From: an uncultured Collinsella sp.
Lineage (GTDB): Bacteria; Actinomycetota; Coriobacteriia; Coriobacteriales; Coriobacteriaceae
DNA: 8,637 bases
Direction: 5' to 3'
Assembly: GCA_902475825.1 (NCBI GenBank)
Contig: CABSBA010000057.1
Coordinates: 1 to 8,637, forward strand
The notes under the pieces were generated by a model. It was given only the letters and a program-made list of their open reading frames with translations. It was not told where the DNA came from and did no database searches. Positions 1 through 5,885 of this stretch are shown piece after piece; position 1 is the first letter of the stretch; every line of letters starts with the position of its first letter. The translations under genes were made by a program, and so were the position numbers.

Positions 1-89
1 TGCTTGAGTGCCTCGGAAAGGCCGACAAGCGCCGTGAAGAACGAGACCAAAGCGGTCAGAAGTCTCACGAAATCAATCAAATCGGTCAT
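1..89 (-). CDS. Small hydrophobic peptide, partial (runs off the left edge)
   Basis: Not recognised. The visible 29 residues begin MTDLIDFVRLL and continue as one hydrophobic stretch rich in L, V, F, A and T, so a single-membrane-segment peptide is likely. The start at 87-89 is chosen because a near-perfect Shine-Dalgarno (GGGAGGTGAT) lies 8-9 bases upstream. Another ATG at 93-95 is only two bases from that site and is too close. The reading frame stays open to the window edge, so total length is unknown. Small hydrophobic peptides of this look are often called holin-like or type I toxin-like, but nothing here proves that. A promoter-like sequence lies about 85 bases upstream. Support is the ribosome binding site plus the uninterrupted hydrophobic frame. 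Confidence 0.45.
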   Translation of the reverse strand, partial: MTDLIDFVRLLTALVSFFTALVGLSEALK

Positions 90-171
90 GGGCATCACCT
101 CCCATCAGATGGAGGGCGCTGCCCGGCACATGGAACTGCCGTCAACGATACCGATTCTACCAGAGCCTAGT

Positions 172-201
172 TATATATACGAATATATGTTCGTATTCCA
201 A
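172..201 (-). promoter_or_regulatory. Putative sigma-70-type promoter for the left-edge small peptide
   Basis: Read on the minus strand, TTGGAA (196-201) is followed by an 18-base spacer and TATATA (172-177). Each hexamer matches the consensus at four of six positions. Transcription would start near 165 and give a leader of about 75 bases before the strong ribosome binding site. This is a by-eye call in an AT-rich patch, so the exact hexamers are uncertain. Confidence 0.4.
177..196. promoter_or_regulatory. Inverted repeat filling the promoter spacer, operator-like
   Basis: ATACGAA (177-183) and TTCGTAT (190-196) form a perfect 7-base inverted repeat around a 6-base AT-rich centre. The repeat lies almost exactly between the proposed -35 and -10 boxes, where a dimeric repressor would block polymerase. 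The binding protein is unknown. Confidence 0.4.
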
Positions 202-214
202 GCACACAGACCCC

Positions 215-243
215 TGTGACAAAGGGCCTGTCCCTTTGTCACA
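215..243 (-). terminator. Perfect 12-bp hairpin abutting the HAD gene stop codon
   Basis: TGTGACAAAGGG (215-226) pairs perfectly with CCCTTTGTCACA (232-243) around a 5-base loop. The stem touches the TAA stop of the HAD gene at 244. There is no U-run after it on the minus strand, so it is not a textbook intrinsic terminator. It could instead stabilise the 3' end or be a dispersed REP-type palindrome. Confidence 0.45.
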
Positions 244-1107
244 TTATTCAATGATGGTGCGGGAGTTTTGCTTGCGCATGGTGGCGAGCATGTGTTTGGG
301 GACGGCGTGGACCATGCAGCTGCCGATGGTCGCGCTCGCGGCGGCCTTGGCCGCGTCACTGCCATTCTTGGTGGCGTAGCTGTGGCGGAAGCGTTTGAGC
401 ATGGCGATGTCGTTGCCGCCGTCGCCGTAGGCCGCAACCTCGTCCTCGGCAATACCGTAGTAGCCCGCCAGCCAGGCAACACTCTCGCCCTTGTTGCACG
501 CCACATCCGTAATCTCGAACATCACCGGGTCGAACGGCGCGTTGACCACGCGGTCCGAACGCTCAGCAAGATACGCCTTAAGGTCGCGCTCCAGCTCGGG
601 CGAGGTCACACGGCAGTTGATCTTGCACACATCGTGGCGCAGGATATCGCCGATCGACTGGTCGAAATACTGCTCCTCGTGATACCCGCCACGTGCACGC
701 ATACCACGCATCACGATGCGCTTGATGGGACTGTCCTTTTTAAAGCCCGCCTGGTGCATCTCGAACGAACCGCTCGAGAACATGCCATCGGGCGTGGAAC
801 AGTCAAAACAGATAGCCGGAAACTCCTTGAGCAGATCCTCGGTGATCTGCGGGTCGATGGTCCAGGTCTTGAGTACATCGCCATGGCTGTCGCGCACGAT
901 GGAGCCGTTAGAGCAGCAGGCATCGAGCGCCAGGCCCGTAAAGCCATGCTCGCCGATCGGCAACGTCGAGCGCCCGGTCGCGGGAACCACATGCAGGCCA
1001 GCCTCGGTCAGCTCGCGAATGGCACGGCGGATGGTCCCATCTGCCTCGTGCAGGGCGTTCAGCAGCGTTCCGTCTAAGTCACTCGCAAACATCTTGATCA
1101 TGGGCAT
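244..1107 (-). CDS. Cof-type HAD-IIB family phosphatase
   Basis: A soluble 287-residue haloacid dehalogenase-superfamily hydrolase, expected to remove phosphate from small sugar phosphates, nucleotides or cofactors. Substrate cannot be read from sequence. All four HAD motifs are present: DLDGTLL with Asp10/Asp12 (nucleophile and acid), ATGRS with Thr44, Lys206 in NKGES, and GDGGND with Asp229/Asp233 for magnesium. The region between motifs II and III is long (a C2 cap), typical of the Cof/YbiV subgroup, and length is normal. The C-terminus after the last motif is unusual, ending in a basic KQNSRTIIE-like tail. AAGGAGA lies 4 bases before Met1 and 10 before Met3, so 1107 or 1101 could be the true start. 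It lies 81 bases after the P-II gene, behind a terminator-like hairpin, so it may be only partly cotranscribed. Confidence 0.9.
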   Translation of the reverse strand: MPMIKMFASDLDGTLLNALHEADGTIRRAIRELTEAGLHVVPATGRSTLPIGEHGFTGLALDACCSNGSIVRDSHGDVLKTWTIDPQITEDLLKEFPAICFDCSTPDGMFSSGSFEMHQAGFKKDSPIKRIVMRGMRARGGYHEEQYFDQSIGDILRHDVCKINCRVTSPELERDLKAYLAERSDRVVNAPFDPVMFEITDVACNKGESVAWLAGYYGIAEDEVAAYGDGGNDIAMLKRFRHSYATKNGSDAAKAAASATIGSCMVHAVPKHMLATMRKQNSRTIIE

Positions 1108-1142
1108 GCCTCTCCTTCGTCTGCACGATATTGTAGACGAGA

Positions 1143-1172
1143 ACGGGCGCGCCCCAAGAGAGGCGCGCCCGT
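1143..1172 (-). terminator. GC-rich hairpin after the P-II gene
   Basis: ACGGGCGCGCC (1143-1153) and GGCGCGCCCGT (1162-1172) form a perfect 11-bp stem with an 8-base loop, 17 bases past the P-II stop codon. The following minus-strand bases (TTCTCGTCTAC) are only mildly T-rich, so termination may be partial and allow read-through into the HAD gene. Confidence 0.55.
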
Positions 1173-1188
1173 CAGGCGAAAGATTGTC

Positions 1189-1527
1189 CTACACCGCGGC
1201 GGGGCCGTGTTCGCCGGTGCGGATGCGGATAACCTCCTCGACCGGCTCGACCCAGATCTTACCGTCTCCAACGGCACCGGTGCGAGCAGCGTTGCAGATA
1301 ATCTCGACAATGCCGTCGACATGCTCGTCGGCGCAAATAAGGGTGAACTGTACCTTAGGGATCGTGTTGACAAGCAACTCGTTGCCGCGCACATATTCCT
1401 TCCAGCCATGCTGCGCGCCGCAGCCCTGCACCTGGTTGATAGTCATACCGCGAACATCGGCAGCAAACAGCGCGTCTTTAAGAACCTCAAGTTTCTCAGC
1501 ACGAACGATCGCCGTAATCTTCTTCAT
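1189..1527 (-). CDS. glnK: P-II family nitrogen regulatory protein (GlnK/GlnB)
   Basis: A trimeric cytoplasmic signal protein of 112 residues, exactly the family length. P-II proteins sense 2-oxoglutarate and ATP/ADP, and when paired with AmtB they plug the channel. Aligned by eye without gaps to E. coli GlnB/GlnK, it keeps Gln39 and Lys58 (2-oxoglutarate/ATP pocket), the TGxxGDGKIW turn, the C-terminal RIRTGE, and Arg47, the T-loop residue that enters the AmtB pore. Position 51, the Tyr that GlnD uridylylates or that is adenylylated in actinomycetes, is Leu; position 49 is Asn, not the cyanobacterial Ser. A neighbouring Tyr45 remains. The start is supported by AGAGAGGA about 7 bases upstream. 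It lies 213 bases after amtB on the same strand; the symbol glnK is given because of this neighbour. Confidence 0.93.
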   Translation of the reverse strand: MKKITAIVRAEKLEVLKDALFAADVRGMTINQVQGCGAQHGWKEYVRGNELLVNTIPKVQFTLICADEHVDGIVEIICNAARTGAVGDGKIWVEPVEEVIRIRTGEHGPAAV

Positions 1528-1577
1528 AGTGAATTCCTCTCTTGAATAAAAGAAATGAATTGTCCTTCACATGGCAC

Positions 1578-1596
1578 GGGTTTTCCAGGTGCCGCA
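1578..1596. repeat. Extra direct copy of the cruciform arm
   Basis: The 19 bases GGGTTTTCCAGGTGCCGCA differ from 1641-1659 (outer left arm of the neighbouring cruciform) at only two positions, 63 bases away in direct orientation. This suggests a partial duplication of a repeat element inside the amtB-glnK gap. Confidence 0.6.
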
Positions 1597-1643
1597 AACC
1601 AACCTCAGAGATCGAAAAAGTTCAACTGACTGGTCTTAGCGGG

Positions 1644-1736
1644 TTTCCCAAGTGCCGCAGATTGCCGTGAAAGAGGAGCGAAGCGTACTTAAGTACGTGA
1701 GCGACGATTGAACGGCAAGGTGCGGTACTTGGGGAA
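1644..1736. repeat. 93-base imperfect inverted repeat (cruciform) between amtB and glnK
   Basis: The outer arms 1644-1668 and 1712-1736 pair at 21 of 25 positions plus two G-U pairs. The inner part is loosely paired, and the centre is a perfect 14-bp palindrome (CGTACTTAAGTACG, 1684-1697). The element ends four bases before the amtB stop codon. As RNA it would fold into a very stable hairpin that could end, slow or process the amtB-glnK transcript. Its size and symmetry also fit a miniature inverted-repeat or dispersed intergenic element. Confidence 0.75.
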
Positions 1737-1740
1737 GCTG

Positions 1741-3018
1741 CTAATCGAGTCCGGAAAACGAGGGGTATGCGCTCTCGCCGTGCTGACTCGCATCCAAGCC
1801 CAGCGCCTCGTCGGCCTCGTCCACACGCAGGCTGCCGTGGAACAGCGCCTTGACCACCGCGGCGATCACCAAGTCGAGCACCAGCACAATAGCGACCGTC
1901 ACCACAATGCCCAAAATCTGCGAGATGAGCAGCGACACGTCGCCCGTGTAGAACAGGCCGCCCTTGCCGGTCCACGAGAGCTCCGGCACGCAGAACAGGC
2001 CCGTGAGCACGCCGCCCAAGATGCCGCCAATGCCGTGGCAGCCAAACGCGTCGAGCGCGTCGTCGTAGCCAAACTTGGCCTTGAGATGACTGATAGCCAA
2101 GTAGCAGACGGGCGAGACAATCAGGCCCATGACCAGCGCCGCCCATGGCTCGACAAAGCCCGCGCCCGGCGTGACCACCACGAGGCCCGCGACCAGACCG
2201 GTACTGGCACCCACCAGCGTGGGGCGACCGGTGTGCACGCGCTCGACGGCAAGCCACGAGACCATGCCTGCCGCGCTGGTCGTCACGGTGTTGAGGATAG
2301 CAAGCGCCGCCACGGCGTCGGCCTTAAACTCGCTGCCGCCGTTAAAGCCAAACCAGCCAAACCAAAGCAGTCCGGCGCCAAGCGCTACAAACGGCACGTT
2401 ATGCGGGCGATAGCTCACCATGCCAAAACCGCGACGACGGCCGAGCATTAAGCAGAGGATCAGGCCCGTCAGACCGGACGAAATATGCACCACGTCGCCG
2501 CCGGCAAAGTCGAGCGCGCCGATGATGCCACCGATAAAGGAGCCCTCGCCGCCCCAGACCATGTGGGCGAGCGGCGCATAAACCACAAGCAGCCAAATGC
2601 CCAGGAAGGCCGTCATGGCGCCAAACTTAACGCGGCCGGCCAGGCTGCCCGTGACGATCGCGGCCGTGATCATGGCAAACGCCATCTGGAAGGCGATGTT
2701 GATAATCTGAGGGTAGACGGCGCCGTCCGACGCGGTGCCCTCAGCCGCCTGCAGCACCTGGTTGAGCACCGGCAAGCACAGCAGCTGGTCAAGGCCTCCA
2801 ATAAACGGGCTGGAACCGTCGCCGCCGTAGGCCAGCGACCAGCCGGCGACAATCCACAGCACACCGACCAGGCCAATGGCGCCAAAGCACATGAGCATGG
2901 TGTTGATGACATTTTTGCGCCTGGACAGGCCGCCATAGAAAAACGCCAGACCCGGTGTCATTAAAAATACGAGCATGGTGCAGATGAGCATAAACGTTGT
3001 CGATCCCGTATCGTACAT
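1741..3018 (-). CDS. amtB: Ammonium transporter AmtB
   Basis: A trimeric membrane channel of 425 residues that takes up ammonium. About 11 hydrophobic segments are visible, starting directly with MYDTGSTTFMLICTMLVF, with no separate signal peptide. The pore-lining twin histidines are His178 in DFAGGDVVH and His328 in AFGCHGIGG. The WFGWFGFNGGSE region (219-230) carries the conserved aromatic and Ser residues of the recruitment site. The cytoplasmic tail (397-425) has the LRVDEADEALGLD...HGE..Y pattern that docks P-II proteins. The start at 3018 is preferred because AAGGGGGAG lies just upstream; an in-frame start at 3075 would add 19 polar residues not usual in the family. It is followed by glnK on the same strand, the classic ammonium-uptake pair. 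Upstream lies an 11-bp-periodic GAAAC array. Confidence 0.96.
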   Translation of the reverse strand: MYDTGSTTFMLICTMLVFLMTPGLAFFYGGLSRRKNVINTMLMCFGAIGLVGVLWIVAGWSLAYGGDGSSPFIGGLDQLLCLPVLNQVLQAAEGTASDGAVYPQIINIAFQMAFAMITAAIVTGSLAGRVKFGAMTAFLGIWLLVVYAPLAHMVWGGEGSFIGGIIGALDFAGGDVVHISSGLTGLILCLMLGRRRGFGMVSYRPHNVPFVALGAGLLWFGWFGFNGGSEFKADAVAALAILNTVTTSAAGMVSWLAVERVHTGRPTLVGASTGLVAGLVVVTPGAGFVEPWAALVMGLIVSPVCYLAISHLKAKFGYDDALDAFGCHGIGGILGGVLTGLFCVPELSWTGKGGLFYTGDVSLLISQILGIVVTVAIVLVLDLVIAAVVKALFHGSLRVDEADEALGLDASQHGESAYPSFSGLD

Positions 3019-3077
3019 TCGCTCCCCCTTGGTCGCATGAACGTTGTCGGCGCCCATAATGCGGCCGAGGGACAACT

Positions 3078-3105
3078 GGTGTAGACCAGATACGGCATTG
3101 TTAAA
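3078..3105 (-). promoter_or_regulatory. Weak candidate promoter of amtB
   Basis: On the minus strand TTTAAC (3100-3105), a 16-base spacer and TACACC (3078-3083) could serve as -35 and -10, placing the start near 3071. The spacing puts the GAAAC array at about -52 to -109, a usual position for an activator. The -10 match is poor. A 5-bp inverted repeat (CTGGT/ACCAG, 3076-3089) overlaps it. Confidence 0.25.
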
Positions 3106-3122
3106 CGCTGCGTTGTCGAATG

Positions 3123-3180
3123 GAAACGGTGCCGCAATTTTGGAAACGGCGCGGCAACGGGCGCGAAACGAACGGGAAAC
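3123..3180. promoter_or_regulatory. 11-bp-periodic GAAAC boxes upstream of amtB (GlnR-like sites)
   Basis: Five-base boxes sit at 3143 (GAAAC), 3154 (GCAAC), 3165 (GAAAC) and 3176 (GAAAC), each separated by exactly six bases. A further GAAAC is at 3123, 20 bases before the first. The spacing equals the gTnAC-n6-GaAAC architecture known for actinobacterial GlnR, a nitrogen regulator whose targets include amtB. The match and location are visible; which regulator binds is inferred. The rest of the gap, 3181-3262, shows nothing clear apart from a TATATA near 3222. Confidence 0.5.
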
Positions 3181-3262
3181 GCGTAAAACGAGAGGCCATC
3201 TATGTCTGCATTCCGAATCAGCTATATACAGAGATGAGCCAGCCCCAAAGCAGACTCCGTAT

Positions 3263-3421
3263 TCAGTTCAAACGTGATTCCCCTAGGGGAAACACGGCTA
3301 GGAGCTCTTTAGCGTGTTTTCCCTAAGGGAATCACAGTCAGCGACGGCAGTAGCGTGTTTTCCCTAGGGGAATCACGATTGGGCAGAGCGATAAGGTGAC
3401 TTCCCTAGGAAACACGCGCTT
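3263..3421. repeat. 159-bp direct repeat, copy A (downstream of the DUF559 gene)
   Basis: Identical base for base to 4678-4836 at an offset of 1,415 bases; identity stops sharply at both ends. Inside are four near-palindromes of 24 bases at 3273-3296, 3313-3336, 3354-3377 and 3395-3418. Each has half-sites CGTG(A/T)TTCCC facing each other across a CTAG-like core; centres are 40, 41 and 41 bases apart. The second has TAAG in place of CTAG, and the fourth has lost two G of the right half. Confidence 0.95.
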
Positions 3422-3474
3422 AGCGGCGGCAATAGCATGCTTTCCCTTATCAGCATCTCCTCCACCGCCCAACA
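3422..3474. repeat. Degenerate fifth unit of the palindrome array
   Basis: Beyond the end of copy A, positions 3436-3447 match the left half-site with two changes (CATGCTTTCCCT), and the centre at 3447.5 is again 41 bases on. The spacer before it resembles the spacer between units two and three. The right half-site has decayed. Copy B has no such continuation. The stretch also forms the 53-base 3' end of the DUF559 gene transcript. Confidence 0.55.
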
Positions 3475-4455
3475 TTACATATGACGAGCAACTTTTGGCA
3501 CACCAAAACGCCTCAGAAGGTGTTCGAGATAACCGTCCTCGTACACACGATTAAATTGCACCCTCATGACCGGAATGCCCAGAGCCGTAATGTGAGACTC
3601 TCGTTGACGCTCTGCAACCAAGCGCTGTTGCATCTCTTTTCCCAAGCCGTCCGCACCAACGTATTTGCCAAAACCATCGACCTCAATAATTAAGCGGAAC
3701 CCATTTGGCAACTCGTAGTACATATCGACACGAATCGCACCGCCATCGACCGGGTCAACAAACTCGGCTTGCAACATGGTCGGAGGAAGGTAACCCAGCG
3801 CGATAATCAATCCACGCACGATGGACTCGCCGCCGCTCTCCGAAGCGCCGTCGGCATAGCGCGCCACCATCTCGGCGCGCAAGGCCCCCGAGCGACATCG
3901 CGCCAGCGCCTCAACATAGTCGCGATACTTTTGGATATCGAGCTTGCAGAACCGCACGGCGCTATCCGCTATAGCCAGACCATCTTCAAAAGAAGCAGTC
4001 AGTGAACAGTCGAGCACCGTCCGCTCCAACGTTGTTCGCTTCGCAGTCCCGTTCAGCTCGATCTCATTTAGGGGACACTCATGCCGATGGATTCCCGTGC
4101 CGCATCTTCCATGCGAACGCCCGCTCGCTACAAGATGAATTGTGTCCAGATATTTCTTCGAAACCCAAAGTCCATGGTCAAGCGCAGCAGAAAAAGAGCA
4201 GACGATCTCGTCAGGATGCTCATCGAGAAACGTATTTTGAACATAACGCCAACGAGCGCGCGGACTCGACTTGAGCGCGTCCCACGTGGAGGCACGCATG
4301 AACATTCCGCTAAACGGGCGCACAGCCACCCCAGCCGCTACGGCGCGACGAAGCGCTTCGCAATCTGCCCTGGTTTTGGGCACGAGACAACGCTGCAAGC
4401 GCTCCGCCCGATCAAGCTGCTCTTCAATCCTTTGCCGCGCGCTGGTATTTCTCAT
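3475..4455 (-). CDS. AbiEi-like winged-helix / DUF559 (Vsr-like nuclease fold) protein
   Basis: A soluble 326-residue protein of unknown role. Residues 8-75 look like the winged-helix region of AbiEi_4-type proteins. Residues 85-155 (CSFSAALDHGL, GIHRHECPL, TTLERTVLDC) follow the central segment common to actinobacterial AbiEi/DUF559 proteins. Residues 205-305 look like DUF559, a PD-(D/E)XK/Vsr-like fold: Glu210 in GGES, Asp244 in IRVDMYYE and Glu258-x-Asp260 in IIEVDGFGKY. The last motif has Asp where classic nucleases carry Lys, as is usual in DUF559, so catalysis is not proven. GGGAGGTGG eight bases upstream sets the start at 4455 rather than the GTG at 4464. No AbiEii-type toxin gene is adjacent. 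The gene is visibly less GC-rich than its neighbours and lies between two identical 159-bp repeats, suggesting acquisition or shuffling. Confidence 0.8.
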   Translation of the reverse strand: MRNTSARQRIEEQLDRAERLQRCLVPKTRADCEALRRAVAAGVAVRPFSGMFMRASTWDALKSSPRARWRYVQNTFLDEHPDEIVCSFSAALDHGLWVSKKYLDTIHLVASGRSHGRCGTGIHRHECPLNEIELNGTAKRTTLERTVLDCSLTASFEDGLAIADSAVRFCKLDIQKYRDYVEALARCRSGALRAEMVARYADGASESGGESIVRGLIIALGYLPPTMLQAEFVDPVDGGAIRVDMYYELPNGFRLIIEVDGFGKYVGADGLGKEMQQRLVAERQRESHITALGIPVMRVQFNRVYEDGYLEHLLRRFGVPKVARHM

Positions 4456-4677
4456 AAAAGCCACCTCCCAATAGAGGCAGCATAGCCAAAAGGCACCTTA
4501 CCAATCTCTTGCCATTAACTGACCAAAAGCTTGACGCGCTGCTTGACGCCGCAGGTCAGAAACGTCATCCTAGCGCGCACCATAACTACGCCACTCGGTG
4601 AACGGTTGTCATCGAGGTGCAGGCGGCAGTTTCCTTGCCCTCTCTAGGCCCTCTGGCATCAATGACGCCTCGTAGCC
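4456..4677. other. Gene-free spacer upstream of the DUF559 gene
   Basis: No convincing gene or RNA. It holds the strong ribosome binding site of the DUF559 gene (near 4464-4469) and presumably its promoter. The best candidate -10 on the minus strand is TATGCT at about 4482-4487, but no good -35 is seen, so no promoter is called. With copy B it completes the 407-base gap before the next gene. Confidence 0.5.
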
Positions 4678-4836
4678 TCAGTTCAAACGTGATTCCCCTA
4701 GGGGAAACACGGCTAGGAGCTCTTTAGCGTGTTTTCCCTAAGGGAATCACAGTCAGCGACGGCAGTAGCGTGTTTTCCCTAGGGGAATCACGATTGGGCA
4801 GAGCGATAAGGTGACTTCCCTAGGAAACACGCGCTT
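4678..4836. repeat. 159-bp direct repeat, copy B (downstream of the PF06541 gene)
   Basis: Exact copy of 3263-3421 in the same orientation, with the four palindromes at about 4688-4711, 4728-4751, 4769-4792 and 4810-4833. It begins 26 bases past the stop codon of the membrane protein gene. Both copies therefore lie just 3' of a minus-strand gene. Sequence diverges immediately at 4677 and 4837. Confidence 0.95.
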
Positions 4837-4862
4837 GCAAGGCGCCTCTACGACTCCAGCTC

Positions 4863-5882
4863 TTAGCGTCGAAACAGCTCGTGGGCGCGGTCGCGAAGAT
4901 TAGTTGCTCGAATGACACCTTCGTAGCGATTGATACGCAGACGCGGGAAGGCATTGAAGAAGCGCAGGTCGCGACGGCTGAGCGACACACTCGGCACCGG
5001 ACGGTTCGCGCGCCTGCCGGCACGGAGACGGGCGAGCGATGGATGGGGCACGCTCGGCGCGGCATCGGCCACGCGGCGGGCGGCAAGCGCCAGGCCATGA
5101 GCTCCGTCCGAGATAAACGTCGGCATCGAAGCCTTCTCACGCAGAGCATCGAGCGTTGCGTCGCCCAGCTCGGCCAGCCACGCGTTAACGGCACGGCTGC
5201 GGATATGCGTCTGCGCCACTGAGTCGATCGCCGAATCGGGAATACGTTCGAGCATGGAGTCAGACGCATCGGCAAGCGACTCGTTGATGCGGTCGGCAAG
5301 GTCGGCACGCACACGCTCCAGCTGATCGGACAGGCGGCGCCAACTGGCCAAAGAGCATGTCGCGTCGACCATCATCGCGACCGCGACGATAAAGGCGGAC
5401 AGCCGCACAATCAGCACCGGCAGATGGCCAAGCAGCCCCAGCAATGCCGGCTCCACTAAACGGCAAATACACAACGCACCCAAGCCAAACGCGCAGGCCC
5501 AGTACAGGCAGATGCGTCCGTGCAGGTTAAACGGCAGATGCGAGTAATCCCAAAACCGGGCACCCGTCGTTTTTTCCAACAGCACGCCCACGCTATATTC
5601 GATCACGCTGCATACGAGCGCGGCAGCGACAAACTGGCTCGAGGCGTCTGGGATTCCACGCAGCAGCAACCAGCACGCGATGCCGCCCGCACCGTAGATG
5701 GGACAACACGGCCCTAGCAAAAAGCCGCTGTTGGCAAAGCGTCCGTGGTTGAGCATGGCGCAGACTGTCGACTCCCATACCCAGCCGCAAAAACCGTAGA
5801 AGGCAAACGAGAGTACCAGCGCCGAGAGCGGACAGGCGGCAAGCGTCGCGCCGTCAAATGCCATGTCGATCGCGGTTCCCAC
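4863..5882 (-). CDS. PF06541-family membrane protein (putative ABC transporter permease)
   Basis: An integral membrane protein of 339 residues. The family is named ABC-transporter type IV, but no ATPase or binding protein gene is nearby, so transport is unproven. Diagnostic family sequences are FYGFCGWVWESTVCAML (28-44), FLLGPCCPIYGAGG (54-67), EYSVGVLLEK (95-104) and FWDYSHLPFNLHGRICL (110-126). Five or six membrane segments fill residues 15-180. The remaining about 155 residues are charged and predicted cytoplasmic, with amphipathic helices, ending in the RRDLRFFNAFPRL motif often seen at the C-terminus of the family. A GTG start at 5882 is chosen since AGGAG lies 10 bases upstream inside the end of the HD gene; ATG at 5864 is the alternative. 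Translation is likely coupled to the HD gene, whose stop is 3 bases away. Confidence 0.85.
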   Translation of the reverse strand: MGTAIDMAFDGATLAACPLSALVLSFAFYGFCGWVWESTVCAMLNHGRFANSGFLLGPCCPIYGAGGIACWLLLRGIPDASSQFVAAALVCSVIEYSVGVLLEKTTGARFWDYSHLPFNLHGRICLYWACAFGLGALCICRLVEPALLGLLGHLPVLIVRLSAFIVAVAMMVDATCSLASWRRLSDQLERVRADLADRINESLADASDSMLERIPDSAIDSVAQTHIRSRAVNAWLAELGDATLDALREKASMPTFISDGAHGLALAARRVADAAPSVPHPSLARLRAGRRANRPVPSVSLSRRDLRFFNAFPRLRINRYEGVIRATNLRDRAHELFRR

Positions 5883-5885
5883 CGT

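Noticed and set aside
1708..2451. Plus-strand open frame inside amtB
   Set aside because: Charged, His/Arg/Ala-rich translation typical of an antisense shadow; amtB on the other strand is unambiguous. The same applies to 268-1077 opposite the HAD gene and 5745-6662 opposite the HD gene.
3019..3075. N-terminal extension of AmtB to 3075
   Set aside because: The extension is polar and atypical, whereas 3018 has a proper ribosome binding site and begins exactly where the family's first membrane segment starts.
3265..3290. tRNA T-arm (GTTCAAA-like sequence)
   Set aside because: No acceptor, D or anticodon arms surround it; the bases belong to the palindrome array and recur in copy B.
3263..3459. 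CRISPR array
   Set aside because: The 24-base units are palindromic and imperfect, spacers are only 16-17 bases and partly resemble each other, the whole block recurs exactly at 4678-4836, and no cas gene is present.
3475..4455. REP-associated tyrosine transposase (RAYT) flanked by its REP sequences
   Set aside because: The layout is similar, but the protein has only an HRH triplet (122-125 region) and no HUH plus catalytic Tyr context; its C-terminus fits DUF559 much better.
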